A DNA stretch of 64,000 bases from Chrysopilus asiliformis (lineage: Eukaryota; Arthropoda; Insecta; Diptera; Rhagionidae): assembly GCA_964034945.1 (NCBI GenBank), contig OZ035964.1:3739533-3803532 (forward strand), written 5' to 3'. Under the pieces are notes generated by a model that was not told the origin of the DNA, made no database searches, and saw only the letters and a program-made list of their open reading frames with translations. Below are positions 22,140 through 33,950 of the stretch, piece by piece. The stretch's first letter is position 1. Every line of letters starts with the position of its first letter. The translations under genes and the position numbers were made by a program.

Positions 22140-23340
22140 CTACCTCCAACTTGTTGTTTTTTTTATTTAAAAAAATCACCTGCGGCGCATTTTATTATAG
22201 AATTCTTTGATTATGACATATATTTCTGTCTGAAAAATTTTCCTGCGGCGCAACTTTTGTTGTGTTCCCAAAAAGACGAAAAACACCACAAAAAGCGACA
22301 GAAAAATTCGCTTCTTTTGACAAATAGTGGGGACTTACGATAGGGTTTCAGTGCGCGCTGCTGTAATTTATTTCATACTTTTCGATTCGCGGTAAAAATT
22401 TCCCCTTCTTCATCCCCCCTCCCCCCTCTACGGTCTACTGTTACGGATTCGAACAAAATAAAAATATGGTCACCCGATTTTTAAATCGAAATTTACATTA
22501 GTTTGAAATAATTAATAAAAACTCATTGTGAAGGTTGTTCATTTTACCAATTTATGTAATAGAAATAAAATAAAATAAAAACTTATTTAGAAATAAAAAT
22601 TAAATATTAAAATTATAAAAAGAAAAAAAAATCTATATTATCTATAGATTGTTTATCTGTTAAATAGAACAGCAAAACTGAATTTTTAAATGGGATTTCA
22701 CTCTAATTATACTTGAATTCCTAACTAATAGTATAAAGTCTTGCTAATAATAATTCAAACGCCACAATATTCATTGGCCTAAAGAGAAGAAAGAAAAGAA
22801 AGAAAGAAAAAATGAACAGAAAAAATATTAATCTAGCGCTACTTTATAAAATACATTTTATAAATTTTGCCAAGTTCTTTATTTAAATTGGGTACTAATT
22901 AAATAAAATGTCACTTCCCAAGCAACTTTTATGTCAAATGTCGTTACGTCAGTAGCGGTCGTGACCATATTTGTCAACTGTGGCGCCCAACGCCATAAAA
23001 TATATGTATATAATCAAAACGGCAAAAAAATTAAAGCTGTTACAAAGATTTATATATTATAATATGTTTTCCCGGCGTCGACTTCGGTGTGAGGTGCCTG
23101 TGGAACATTTTTTCAATAATTTTTCACAAATGGCGGCGTTTTTATCGCAACAGATTTTGCCTGCGGCGCATTTCGCTTTATTGGTAATTTTACAATTTCC
23201 GTTGTGATTATTTCGCTCTTATCACGCTATTTACGCTGCGAACGTAAAGAACGCGAAATATCAAGTAAATGTTTGCCTGGGACTCTGTAGCCCTTTCTGT
23301 ATTAATCTGCGCCTCATTCTGTTTAAAAAAATTTCGCACA
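22140..23340 (+). repeat. region with CCTGCGGCG-containing dispersed repeat pieces
   Basis: CCTGCGGCGCA occurs at about 22182, 22250 and 23159. The 23090-23330 stretch resembles 27180-27330 (shared TTTTGCC, AATTTCC and TTACAATT-CCGTTG words). It is otherwise AT-rich with no gene seen. The piece near 22380-22450 is C-rich. Confidence 0.5.
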
Positions 23341-23771
23341 TATGGTCACCCTATCTGTAGTAACTACCCCTCATTAAACTCTATGCCATAGAATACAACT
23401 AGAAGCATCACTCGAGCTCATTTCAGTGTGGAAATCAGTTGTGGGTGATTTAGGAAGAAACGGATTTCAGATTTAGAATCAGCAGACCAAAATCTCAAAA
23501 AAAAGAGTGAAAATTTGATCAACAAATCGAAGTTTCGAATTTTTCGTCAAAAATTTGCTATTTTCAATGAAATAAGCGAACATAAACCCTCTTACGATGG
23601 CGAAAATAGCGAAATCGCAAGTTATGCGATTGTTGCACTCTTCTCTCACTCGATATAGAGATGGGTTTTTTTTAGCAACTTTTATTTAGCTTGTCTTCGG
23701 ATCTGTCTGTCTGTTTGTCTGTCTGTCAGGATCAAATCTTGCAAACTGATTTTGAACCACTTCTACTCATC

Positions 23772-23846
23772 CTTGAAATTGACTTAAAATTGACCTGAAA
23801 TTGACTTGAAATTGACTTGAAATTGACTTGAAATTGACTTGAAATT
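23772..23846. repeat. 11-bp minisatellite (CTTGAAATTGA)n
   Basis: About seven tandem units of CTTGAAATTGA with one or two variants. Nothing else in this stretch looks functional. Confidence 0.9.
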
Positions 23847-23869
23847 TAGCACACATACCGACAGGTCCG

Positions 23870-24035
23870 GTGACAATATAATATTTTCACTACTTCGTCC
23901 TTGTAAGGATAACGGATAACGTGACTATACTTTTTCTCCAATTTTCCGGAAGAAAATCTCTTCTGGGGTTTTTTGGAGTGGTTGAATCCGATTTTGACAT
24001 TAAGAAGTCTATAAGGATATCTGAAAGGCAAGGAT
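23870..24035 (-). repeat. dispersed repeat, GTTATCCTTTCAG family (inverted copy)
   Basis: Contains TCCTTGTAAGGATAACGGAT, CGTGACTATACTTTTTCTCC and TTAAGAAGTCTATAAGGATA. This is the reverse complement of pieces at 46620-46910 and 55080-55440. Confidence 0.6.
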
Positions 24036-24637
24036 AAAGACTAAAAATTATATTTAAGCGTGGCGATAAACAGACGTCATTCTGAATTTTAACTAATATT
24101 AATGAAACACCAAATGATTAAAAAAGGTCAAATAAACATAACAAAAGCTATAATTTCCAATCTGGCAATCATTGGAGACCCATGGGTTTTTTTCTTCATT
24201 GATAGTATTTCGAGTTTTTTTTTTGTTCTTGACAAATTGTTGACAAGGTAACCCACACACATATGAAAACCACCACCAAAGCGTATGTGTGAAAGAGGAA
24301 TCAGCGCCTCGTTCTAAGTGATGCTTCTAGTATTCTATGCTCTATGCTTTCAAATAACAAAATTACTAAAAAATATTTCTACTAAGGTTGTAAGTCGATT
24401 AGTACTTAACTAGTATAAACAGAAAGTAGAAACAATAATAAATAAATAGTATTTGGTTATTAATATTATTATTATTATTTTTTTTTTTGAAGAATGTGCA
24501 AACGAAATTTGTTTCTAAAATTTGGTTCTTGTCTATTTTGAATTTAGAATGAACTCGTGAATATTTTGATGAGTCAAATTTGAATTAAAAGTGGTATTTC
24601 GTTAAAATTACAGAAAAGTAAATAAAAAATAACTGAA

Positions 24638-24824
24638 GGGTTGTCCATAAAATACGTCACGCTAATTTTCGTCTTTTTGAAATCGCCACGCCACGCCCCG
24701 ACCTTCTCTTCGTCACGTTTGTACGTGATTTTTTTTTACATATAGTTTAATATCGTCGTAGCGCCGTTCTACCGCAGACCCCCCCTCCTCCCTCTTAAGC
24801 TGTGACGTATTTTATGGACATCCC
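24638..24824. mobile_element. inverted-repeat element, GTCCATAAAATACGTCAC ends
   Basis: Left end GGGTTGTCCATAAAATACGT and right end ACGTATTTTATGGACATCCC form inverted repeats of about 22 nt around a 140-bp interior. A related element is at 46005-46264 and a single end is at about 5173. The ends lie just upstream of alternative exon B in the transcript sense only at a distance (the exon is 350 bp away on the other side). Confidence 0.7.
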
Positions 24825-25176
24825 CAAAATAGGGACCTGAAAATAAAAACGGCGTGTATTTAAATAACTTGTTATGCAATGTGAATTTCGGTTTTTTTGT
24901 ACAAAAAAAAAAAAAAATATTGACCTTTTTTTTGTTAAATAAAATGAGTCTTTTATATAATATTATTTAAAAAACAAATTAAAAGAAAATTAGTGAAGAG
25001 AGTTTATAGAAGATAGGACCATAGAAATGGAAAATGAGAATTTGTTGAGAGCAGTAGCAGCAAAAATTAGGGGCTTTTAGTTGATTAAAAAAATAGTGGT
25101 GGAAATAGAGTACTTAGATGCATTGAATTTTTTTTTAATTCTCATTTTTTGCATTTTTTTTAAATCTGATGTGTAC

Positions 25177-25283
25177 CTGTGATTGTTAATTTGCATGACC
25201 ATTTAGATGTTCCCTCAACAGTAGCTGCTTCGGCCTGTTCTAATGAATCTATATGTGTATCCGGATCCACACCGAATGTCATC
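25177..25283 (-). CDS. unc-13: unc-13 alternative linker exon B (VEGTSKWSCK type)
   Basis: This exon is 107 nt, the same length and phases as the exon at 40673-40779. It encodes MTFGVDPDTHIDSLEQAEAA, then TVEGTSKWSCKLTIT. Twelve of 35 residues match exon A (F, V, H and the GTSKWS-K--IT tail), so the pair looks like an old exon duplication. The acceptor is weak (TTAAAG|G) and the donor is CAG|GTACAC. The first codon after the phase base is ATG, so this exon could also be the first coding exon of a short isoform lacking C1. My memory of fly Unc-13 includes this sequence, which supports it as real. Confidence 0.88.
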
Positions 25284-25829
25284 CTTTAAAAGTTTTTGAT
25301 TTTTTATGTTTAAACAAAATGTCAACTTTTTTTTTTTTTGGTTGTTGTTGTTATTATTATTATTATTGGCATTTTTTTTTGTTCTAAATTTTTATCAAAA
25401 AATAGTTATTTTTTTACGTAGTTGTATATTTTATATAGTAAATAGTTTGCCGTAATAGACTTTGTCTTCTTTTTTATATAAAAAAAAGGTTACCGATTTT
25501 TAAAAATATCCTTGGTTTAAATAAATATTTTTCAATCAAACAAATATTTACAACGTAATTATTTTTGGTTAAAGGACGACTTTGGGGATTTTTTAACGAA
25601 AAGTTAGACAACCTTGCTGCTTATACATAGTTAGATAAAAGATAAAATAATGTTAATAGTGTGTAGATAATTAGATTAGGAAGAAATTATTATATCTACG
25701 GAGAGATAAAGAGAGATATAGTCGAGAGAAAGAAAGGAAATTAAATATATGTTTTTAGACACCTTATAGAGAAACAATATTTAACTCATTTAATTATCTG
25801 GAAAATCTTAATATTTAGATGAAAATATC

Positions 25830-26240
25830 TGATATGAATAGCACATGGCATTCTTATACTAAATATCTACGTCCCTGCGGAATTTACACTAAAACCGGAC
25901 GAATAAAATATTAGTTTAAATAAAAACATCATTTTTTTTCACTAAATTTGAGATATCTCGATAACGATAAGATATATCGATTTACGGTGAAAGGGGAAAA
26001 ATGTGGAGAATTTTAATATTTTTAAATCTTTTTTGAACTGTTTGTTTTTTCTCAAAAAGCAATTCGCAAAAATCTTTTTTTTTTGACATTTCAATGAGAA
26101 TATCTTGATAACGGCAAAATATAGCGAATAACGGTAAATCGAAATGATGGGAAATATTTAATTCAATTTAAACATCAAGCAATCGAGAAACCTTCAGTTT
26201 TCGGGATAATCGTAAAAAAAAAACTGGAAGCCTATTCCCG
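25830..26240 (+). repeat. dispersed repeat, CTCGATAACGGT family
   Basis: GCACATGGCATTCTTATACT, CTACGTCCCTGCGGAATTTA and GAGATATCTCGATAACG match 21275-21600 in order, with drift. Confidence 0.6.
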
Positions 26241-26343
26241 AAGAGCACTAAAGGTGGCAAAGTGGTCGTCGTAACTTGAATTTCGTGATTTTATGGTCGC
26301 GACGACCACTTTACGACCATTTGTACGACTTGTGTAATGGAAT

Positions 26344-26450
26344 ACGAAACGTAATCGTAACGATCAGAAATTGTGTGTTGTTGTTAGTGTTTTATATTAA
26401 CAATAACAGGTAAATCCCAATCGTTACGAATACGTTCATATTCCATAAAA
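26344..26450. repeat. imperfect fold-back of about 107 bp
   Basis: GAAACGTAATCGTAACGATC pairs with CAATCGTTACGAATACGTTC. The centre (GTGTTGTTGTTAGTGTTTT) resembles the loop of the H1 hairpins. Confidence 0.5.
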
Positions 26451-27386
26451 GACACCCTGAGTTTGTCGAAATAACGGTATATTTCTATAACGCCAAAAAC
26501 CTTAGCCCAAAAAAGCTGATATTATGTTTATTCGGGCTTACGTCAAAAGCTTTAGGCTGCCTATTGCCATTTCTTTTGCATATTATGGTTCGTTAAGTTT
26601 CTCATCATAGTTTGTCAAGTTTCTCAGCATAGTCTGTCAAATATAAGAGGTTCATTAGAAAATTCCCCTATGAATCCAATTTGTTTTTGTTGGCAATACC
26701 GACACGGCCGTCTCCAGCTGTAAATTAGAATACCTCTTGAACATGTAAAATTACTTTCTTTATATTGAATTGTCACTCGTTTTTGAATTCTCGCAATAAA
26801 AATTTTTCTCACCGTGTACAAATTTCACCAAATTAACGTTTTTTTTTACAGTTCGAGAGCATCACGAGCGCGTCAATTGTATTCCCGGGGTTATTATAAA
26901 CGAAAAATTATAAAAACAAACGATTTTTAATAGTTTTCCTTTATTTCTCCCAAAATTGATGCATTTTCATGTTGAATCTCTCGATTTCTCTCCCAGTTAT
27001 CCAATTTTAAAAGAAAAATAAAATTATTTATCGTTACCTCTTCTTTATCTTTATGAATGAAGAAAATTTGTATTCTTTCTTAAAGCTTTAATCTGTTAAA
27101 AAACACTTGGATGTTAAAATCTAATTGGACTAGTTTTTTTTGGCTTGTAGAGGAGTAGTTAGCGGCAGTGAAGCACCCAGGATTACATTTTTTTCGCCTG
27201 TGGCGCTTTTTTTCCACCATTTTCCAAATAGGGTGCATGTATCACAAGGAAATTTTGCCCGCGGTCAATTTCCCTTTGTTGCTATCCTTACAATTCCCGT
27301 TGCGATTTTTCGTTTAACGTAAAGAGCGCCAAAATTAAGTAAATTGTTGTAGCTTTTGATTTAAACTAATGCACCACATTCTGTTT

Positions 27387-27600
27387 TGAAAAATTCGCCT
27401 GCGGCGTATATTTTTTTAATTTCCTAGGTTTTCGTCCCAATCAAACTTTTTTTTAGAAAATTTCGCCTGCGACGTACATTTTTTTAACTGTTTTTCATTG
27501 GGTCTAGCCCAAATCAAGTTTTTTTCAGAAAATTTTGTATGCGGCGTACATTTTTTAATTGGTTTCTTTGGGTGTTCGCCCAATTCAAGGTGACGTTGTT
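27387..27600 (+). repeat. three tandem units of about 70 bp
   Basis: Units contain AAAATTCGCCTGCGGCGTA, AGAAAATTTCGCCTGCGACG and AGAAAATTTTGTATGCGGCG, each followed by a T-run and a TTGGG/TCCCAATCAA block. They are related to the CCTGCGGCG pieces near 22-23 kb. Confidence 0.65.
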
Positions 27601-28436
27601 CTGTTACAGCCAAGTTCCCCTCCTGCACTCAACTTGTCTGCGATTGACCCAAAATAACTATGGTCATTCTAGTTATGCTTGAAGCAAGCAAAAAGTGTGA
27701 TGATCATCCATTTTTGAGAGTCAAAAAGATTCGAATTGGTGCCATATGGTTTCGATATATAAACTGCTCGATTTCAGCAGAAATTTCTTTCCGTGTAAAC
27801 AGATATGAAACGTTTAGTTTTTGACAACAGAATTTTGTTAGTTGAAAGATGAAAAATTGGTGGCCAGATAAATGATCGGAAAAGGAGATTTTTCACATCT
27901 TCAAAATTGATAAATATTGAGGTAACGATATCAATTTTTAACCCTAGAAGGCTAACCGTCGTAACAAGAAAAAAAGTGGCGGTATTTTTTTCCAAAATTT
28001 AGCTAAAACGATTTCTTTTTTCAAGGATGAGTTACAATGACTGTCAGTAAATCAAATCACTATAAAAATCAAAACGTATTTATGGAATTCAACAAATTAA
28101 ATTATTTTATAATGGCTAAATTCATGATCCAACGCTAAAAATTAGTGGACAGGACGAATGCAAGCGCTTAGCTGAAATTTGGCGTATAAATATTATGCAA
28201 TTTCGGGTAAGCATAATTTTAGTTCTTGTCTAAAACTAAAGGGATTGTGATTGTAGTAAACTTTCTTACCAAAAAGATGTCGGTCAAATATATTATAACA
28301 GTAATTTCTATCCGAAAACATCGAAATATTCAGCGTTCAGCCTTAGGTATTTGTTCTTTGATTCCATTTTACTGCACGCATCCTTTTTGGCCTTCCTAAA
28401 AGTATGCAAATATTCATTTATTTGCTTTTTATTGAT

Positions 28437-28530
28437 TGAAAAAGTTGTCCGATTTCAATGAGATAAAATCTTGAATTCTTCTACTCGACGAAAAAAGAAT
28501 CTCGTTGAAATCGGCCAACTCTTTCCATCG
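28437..28530. repeat. fold-back of about 94 bp
   Basis: GAAAAAGTTGTCCGATTTCA pairs with TGAAATCGGCCAACTCTTTC, and the pairing continues inward (ATGAGAT / ATCTCGT). Confidence 0.65.
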
Positions 28531-29285
28531 AAAAATACAAATGAAGGACAATTTGCATAATTTTTGGGAGGCCAAAAAGAACTCTAAACATGGAGGGTGA
28601 CCGATTAAGAAGAAAAACATAACAAAAGCTATAATTGCCAATCTGGCAATTATTGAAAACCCGTATGGTGATTTAAGTAAACGACGAACAGTTGTATCAG
28701 TTGTAATTCCATTTTGAAGTCAAATTTCATGTATGGGGGTTTTATGTAGAATCATATTCTTGCACTTTTTTGATAAGATGCACCGTTTTTGAGATATTCA
28801 CAAAAAACGCTTTCGTTCGTATGGGGGTACCCCCCCTAATGGTCAATTTTTGCCCATTAACGAACTTAGCCTCGCATTTTACGGAAAACGGATCTGCGCA
28901 AAATTTCAAGTCTCTAGCTCAATCCGTGCGCTCGCAATCCGCGCCACAGACGGACGGACATGGAAAAATTAATTATTTTTATCATTCTAAACACACTGGT
29001 GTAATTCATTTTTTTGTGTGATGACGGGATCTTGGCGTTACAAACGGTAAGGCAAATCTAACATACCCTTTAGTTTCACCATACGGGTATAACAATGCGT
29101 GTCTCTTATTTTTTTTAGCATTGCTCAACATTGGGTCAGGATGGATACAGCTGATGTATATTTTCAAAACTTTAATAATTACTTGTTGAATTCCTTTCTC
29201 TATCCTTTTTTCTTAATTACCAGATTCGTTCGTTTCAAAAAAATGAGCGCCACTATCTCAATTTTGTTCTTATGTTCTATAAAGA

Positions 29286-29970
29286 TGCCGCTCCACATGA
29301 GAGTAAATACGCGAGTAACTTTCAAAAACTCTTGGGAGTTACTCGCAGGAGGTTGTCCATTTGAGAGTTAATATCGGCGATTTTTCTCTTTTCAAGACCA
29401 ATATTTTGATTTTTTTGACATCTGCTTTGGCGAGTCCTCGAGAGCTACTAGCGAAATTCAAACGCCGTTCGTATCTGGCGAGCAACTCTCAGAGAGTTCA
29501 GTCAGAGAACAAATAATCTAGAGAATAAACTCTTAGAACAAATTTTTAGAGAAAATTTTTCCACTGTGAGATGAAGCAAGATGATCCGATGTAACACGGA
29601 AAAAATTATCCATTCGATTCCTCCATCTAATTGAATAGATACGACGAAAATGATTAGAAAATGTTCTCTCTACTTCGTGCTCCCTAGTCTAAAAGTAATT
29701 AACTTTTAGGCCGTAGCTAGTGAATGATAGGGACATTTTTCCCCCCTTCGAAGGGGAAATTTGTCAAAAATTTGTTCGGCAGAGTTTTTTTCTATATATT
29801 CCTTATTCTATGGTTCAGTCGACTAGAGAGTAGAATCACTTTTGACAGCTCACAGAAACTAGCTCGCGAGTTTTTGCGAGTTTCTGCGAGCGACTCTCAG
29901 AGACGTATCCATTTGAGAGTAGCTGCTATCGAGAGGTTCTCGCCGGCATTTACTCTCATGTGGAGCGGCA
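29286..29970. mobile_element. inverted-repeat element of 685 bp
   Basis: Left end TGCCGCTCCACATGAGAGTA and right end TACTCTCATGTGGAGCGGCA are perfect 20-nt inverted repeats. The interior repeats GAGAGTT / GGGAGTTACTCGC motifs in both directions. No transposase frame. Confidence 0.8.
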
Positions 29971-31622
29971 ACTTAAGACACCAAAAACTTGCGAGTAGTG
30001 GTAAATCAACACATATCGTAGGAAAGTCGTAGTTGTTTTAATCAATGGAAAAAAATGTTTACAGAAAAAAAACTGTTCTAAGACGATGTTAATAGACTGT
30101 CATCAGTCAATAGGACAGTCGAATATTTCGAAAATGAAATGCACTGACAGTAGTCATAACTCATCTAAAAGATGTTTTTTTTTGGTTTTTTAAAATGAAT
30201 TCCAAAAAACGTGATTTATGTCACTTGGCACGACGGACATTTTTGCAATCTAGGGTTAAAATATCCATATTTGTTTCTTGTCAAAATTTCTGGGACGTTA
30301 TTTTAAATTGGATTTTTATCTTATAAAAACAACAAGTTAGATACATATATACACATTCACTAGAAGGTTAAAACAGCATTCATATATGCTTTGGAATTAT
30401 GTGTTTTTTTTTCATCTGCCTCCGTTTTCTATATTATAGGTTATAATAATATCGTTGTCCCTATGTATATAAATTTATAATTCTCTTAATACGTGAAAAG
30501 TATTTATTTAGATAAAAGTATATAAGTCTACTGCTCTGCAGATTCTTATTATGTACATATTTATTTTAATTGATTTGATTGAAAATATAATAAGTTTCCC
30601 CTCATGTTTAAATTGATATAAAAAAAAACTAAAAACAATTTAAAAATAATAGAAAAAATATAATTTATTTACTAATATTTTTTTTTATTAACGGCAATAA
30701 TAACATGCTGAATATATAGAGCAAAGCAACATCAATTACTTAGCTGATTTTGGAGCTTTCAATTATAAACTAATGACCAAAGCACATCATTTATATCGCT
30801 GGATGAAAGTTTTCGCTTTGCGTGCACGAGAGCTTTCATATTGTGGGCATTATTGGTTTAGAATCATCATCAATTTTTCACAATTGATTTACTATTTTCC
30901 ATATATATATATATATATATTTGTTCACCTGGTCTTTTTTCCCCTCTCCCTCCCACTATAATTAATCGAAAATAAATCATTTGATTTCTTTATTATTATT
31001 TTTTTTTTCTTTTAAAATGAAGTCGATTCGATTCTACATGATTTTTGAACAAAAAAATAAAAAAAAGAATAAAACACAACGGAAAAAACTCTGCTCTAAT
31101 TCAATTAACGGCAATTCAATGTAATTTATTATATATCCTAACTAGATTTTCAGCAATTTTTGTGTTTAAATTGCGACTATGTGCTTATCATTCATCAAGA
31201 GGTGCTTTTAAGCTTTCTCTACTAAAAACTCAACCACATGTTTCTGGAAAACTACAATACCTTAATGCTTATACAATACATACTTAAATATATATTATAA
31301 ATTTTAGTAGAAATAGCTATGTATCATTTCAGCGGTACTCAATTCTTACGAAATATTTTATTAGACTTCCTTCGTTTTTTTTCTTTAACAAAAATAATTT
31401 TTTATTGTCATTTTTAACTCAAACGCCTTCGAAGAAAAAACATATAACAATAAGTAAAAATTATTCAAACTCAATGTTTTTTTTTCTGAAAAAAATCGTT
31501 CATTTTGAACAATACATTCTTGAAACCTAATTTCTAGATTAATTTAAGCCAGTGTTTTTCCAGCCTTTTTTTTTATTGAGCTAGACATTTATCGCGTACC
31601 CCCCTTATACCATTGTGTACAA

Positions 31623-32125
31623 TAAGGGTATTCACAATGGTCTTTTAAATTGCGAGTAATTTTACCGCTCGGTAATTCAGTCAAATTTAACAGATTTTTA
31701 CCGAGACGGTAACTTGGTTCATGTAAAAATGAATTACCGGATTCGGTAATTCTAGACATGCCTTGAGTCGTGTTTTCCGGCCCGGTTATTCGGTATCAAG
31801 AATCAACCGCGAGTGGCGCTAGTAATGTTTTTAGTTGTCAAATTTTCTCGCTGGTTTTTTTGTTAATCTCATCGGACTGCAAATTTTTTCCATTTTGATA
31901 GCCGTTGCCACAATAGAAATTCAAAAGAATACATCAAACATGGATTTAAAGGTATGTGAGATATTTTACAATCAAATTCGCAGTTCATGATTTGGTCACG
32001 GATCCAATAAAAGCGCTGTTCTCAAATCTGTGCCGTGGGGTGTTCACAGCAGAATATTTTCAGTCTTTTAATATTACCGAAAATACCTAATACCGAAAAT
32101 TAAAAGAGGACTGTCAATACCCTTA
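31623..32125. mobile_element. TA-flanked inverted-repeat element of about 500 bp
   Basis: Left end TAAGGGTATTCACAATGGTC and right end GACTGTCAATACCCTTA, with TCTTTTAA / TTAAAAGA continuing the pairing (about 25 nt). TA flanks fit a Tc1/mariner-like miniature element. The interior has TTACCG/CGGTAA words. Confidence 0.7.
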
Positions 32126-32359
32126 ATATGTTGGCATAACGTGTATCGAAACAAAATATATTTACTTAAACATGATAAGATTTCTAGAATTTATACCCGG
32201 CTTTGCTCGGTAAAAAGTGTGAATACGTTTAGGAAAACCAAATTCAGTTGGGCACAAATCAGGTAGCCATAGAGGAAAAACTAAACTTGCAATTCATTTT
32301 ATTCCCTCCCTTCTTTCCCCACCTGTCGGGCCACATTTCAATGCATCTCTGCTAGAGCA

Positions 32360-32532
32360 GGAGTGGTATTCTGTAACTTGTATCAAGCGTTTGTTTCGAG
32401 TTAGAAGAAAAAGTAGTACTCGCGATCTCTGTTTCGCCCCGTTATTTATCTTGATCGGAACAAAGACAGCGAACATTACTTTTTCTTCTAACTCGAAACA
32501 AACGCTTGAAACAAGTAACGGAATACCACTCC
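32360..32532. repeat. fold-back with 55-nt arms
   Basis: GGAGTGGTATTCTGTAACTT ... TTTCGAGTTAGAAGAAAAAG pairs with CTTTTTCTTCTAACTCGAAA ... GGAATACCACTCC around a loop of about 60 nt. Confidence 0.85.
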
Positions 32533-32800
32533 TGGACTCCTGGTGAGCATTTATGCTGAATTTCAGGCCAATCGGATCGGTAGTTTTTCCGCGAAAGATT
32601 AACGTAGAGGAAACGCCAAGTTTCGGATTCACTGAACCCCCTCCCCTTACGCCTACCATCACTCGGGCCACTTTCAATAGGCCTATGTTGGAACCAGGCA
32701 TACAGCGAATATCCATGCCGAATTTCAGGCCAATCGGTCCAGCCGTTTTCACGTGAAAGAGGAACAAACAAACAGACAGACACCAATTCATTTTTATACA
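32533..32800 (+). repeat. dispersed repeat with CAGA tail
   Basis: CCAATCGGATCGGTAGTTTT and CCAATCGGTCCAGCCGTTTT followed by CGTGAAAGAGGAACAAACA, then ACAGACAGAC. The same plan is at 42093-42597. The structure resembles the 3' end of dispersed arthropod retroposons, but I cannot assign a family. Confidence 0.65.
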
Positions 32801-33442
32801 ATAGTATTAGTATGATAACGTATTATATTCTTGTTTTTACTGATATCTAACCATTTATTTAGCTTAAATTGTTCTAGGAATCCGGTTTAAAGAATGTATT
32901 GTTCATGATTTGATTTTTTTTAAAGAAATATATACGTATATGACTAAAGTCGTTGCAAATTCAGCTCTTTTCACTTGAAAAAAAAATCGATAACATTTAA
33001 TTTGATTGAAAATCATCAAAAAAAAAAAAAAAAAAAATCTGAAATAAAACTAAATAGAAAAGATCTCTCTAAATATCGGTGACGACTACTTAGCAAAGTG
33101 GATAAGCAGCTGTCCATAGCAATATACAAAGTTGTGTTCGTTATTATTATCATTATCACGTTATTAATATTATATTAATATTATTATTATTACAATTAAT
33201 ATTTTTTTCAAATTGAATTGTTATTATTTTTTAAAATTATTGTTATCTTTTTGGAATTATAAATTGAAAAAAATGTTCAATAAAAAATTTAAATTAATTT
33301 AAAACAATAAAAAAAAAACGGAAAACGATTCAATGTATTTGAATGAGATGTATTTGTTGAATATTGGATAAATCCACACTTGCCCAGTTCAAAATTAATC
33401 TAGGATTTTTTTTTCTAACGGAAAACATATTTTTAGGCACTT

Positions 33443-33537
33443 ACAAAAATTTGACGACTTTTCGCAGTTTTCTGGTTCATATTCGTTGTTTGGAAGAATG
33501 TAAACAAGAAAACTGCGAAAAGTCGCGAAATTTTTGT
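33443..33537. repeat. fold-back of 95 bp
   Basis: ACAAAAATTTGACGACTTTT CGCAGTTTTCT pairs with AGAAAACTGCG AAAAGTCGCGAAATTTTTGT. The arms are about 33 nt with a loop of about 25 nt. Confidence 0.85.
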
Positions 33538-33667
33538 AAAACTGTGATTTTGCGTTCATATTTTCTTTTCTTATTTTGAATACCAGATAATTTTACAAGT
33601 TTTTTCAAGCTCTGCTGAATTACCAGGCTTTGCGAAAAAAAAAAGAATCATTTGACTATTTCAATCT

Positions 33668-33950
33668 TTGTACACTCAGAAAAATGTCCAGGTCAACTTT
33701 TTGTCAGGTTAACTCTGACCTTACAGAGGTTTCTGTAAGCCAGCTAGCGGTCAGAGTTAACCTATCTAAGGTCAACTCGTGCAGCTCCCAATGCCCTACT
33801 TCACCTGCTGGTGGCTTAATTTCAGAATTTCTCCGACCACAGGTCAACTCAGTTTTACTTGCCCACATGCAGGCGAACGCGCGCCTGCCCGAGGCCAATT
33901 ACGCCGTATGTAGGTCGTCGAGTTAGCCTCCATTTTTCTGAGTGTACAAA
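33668..33950. mobile_element. inverted-repeat element, CACTCAGAAAAATG ends
   Basis: Perfect 20-nt ends TTTGTACACTCAGAAAAATG and CATTTTTCTGAGTGTACAAA. The interior is about half GC (unlike the intron) with no long frame of its own. Non-autonomous. Confidence 0.8.
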
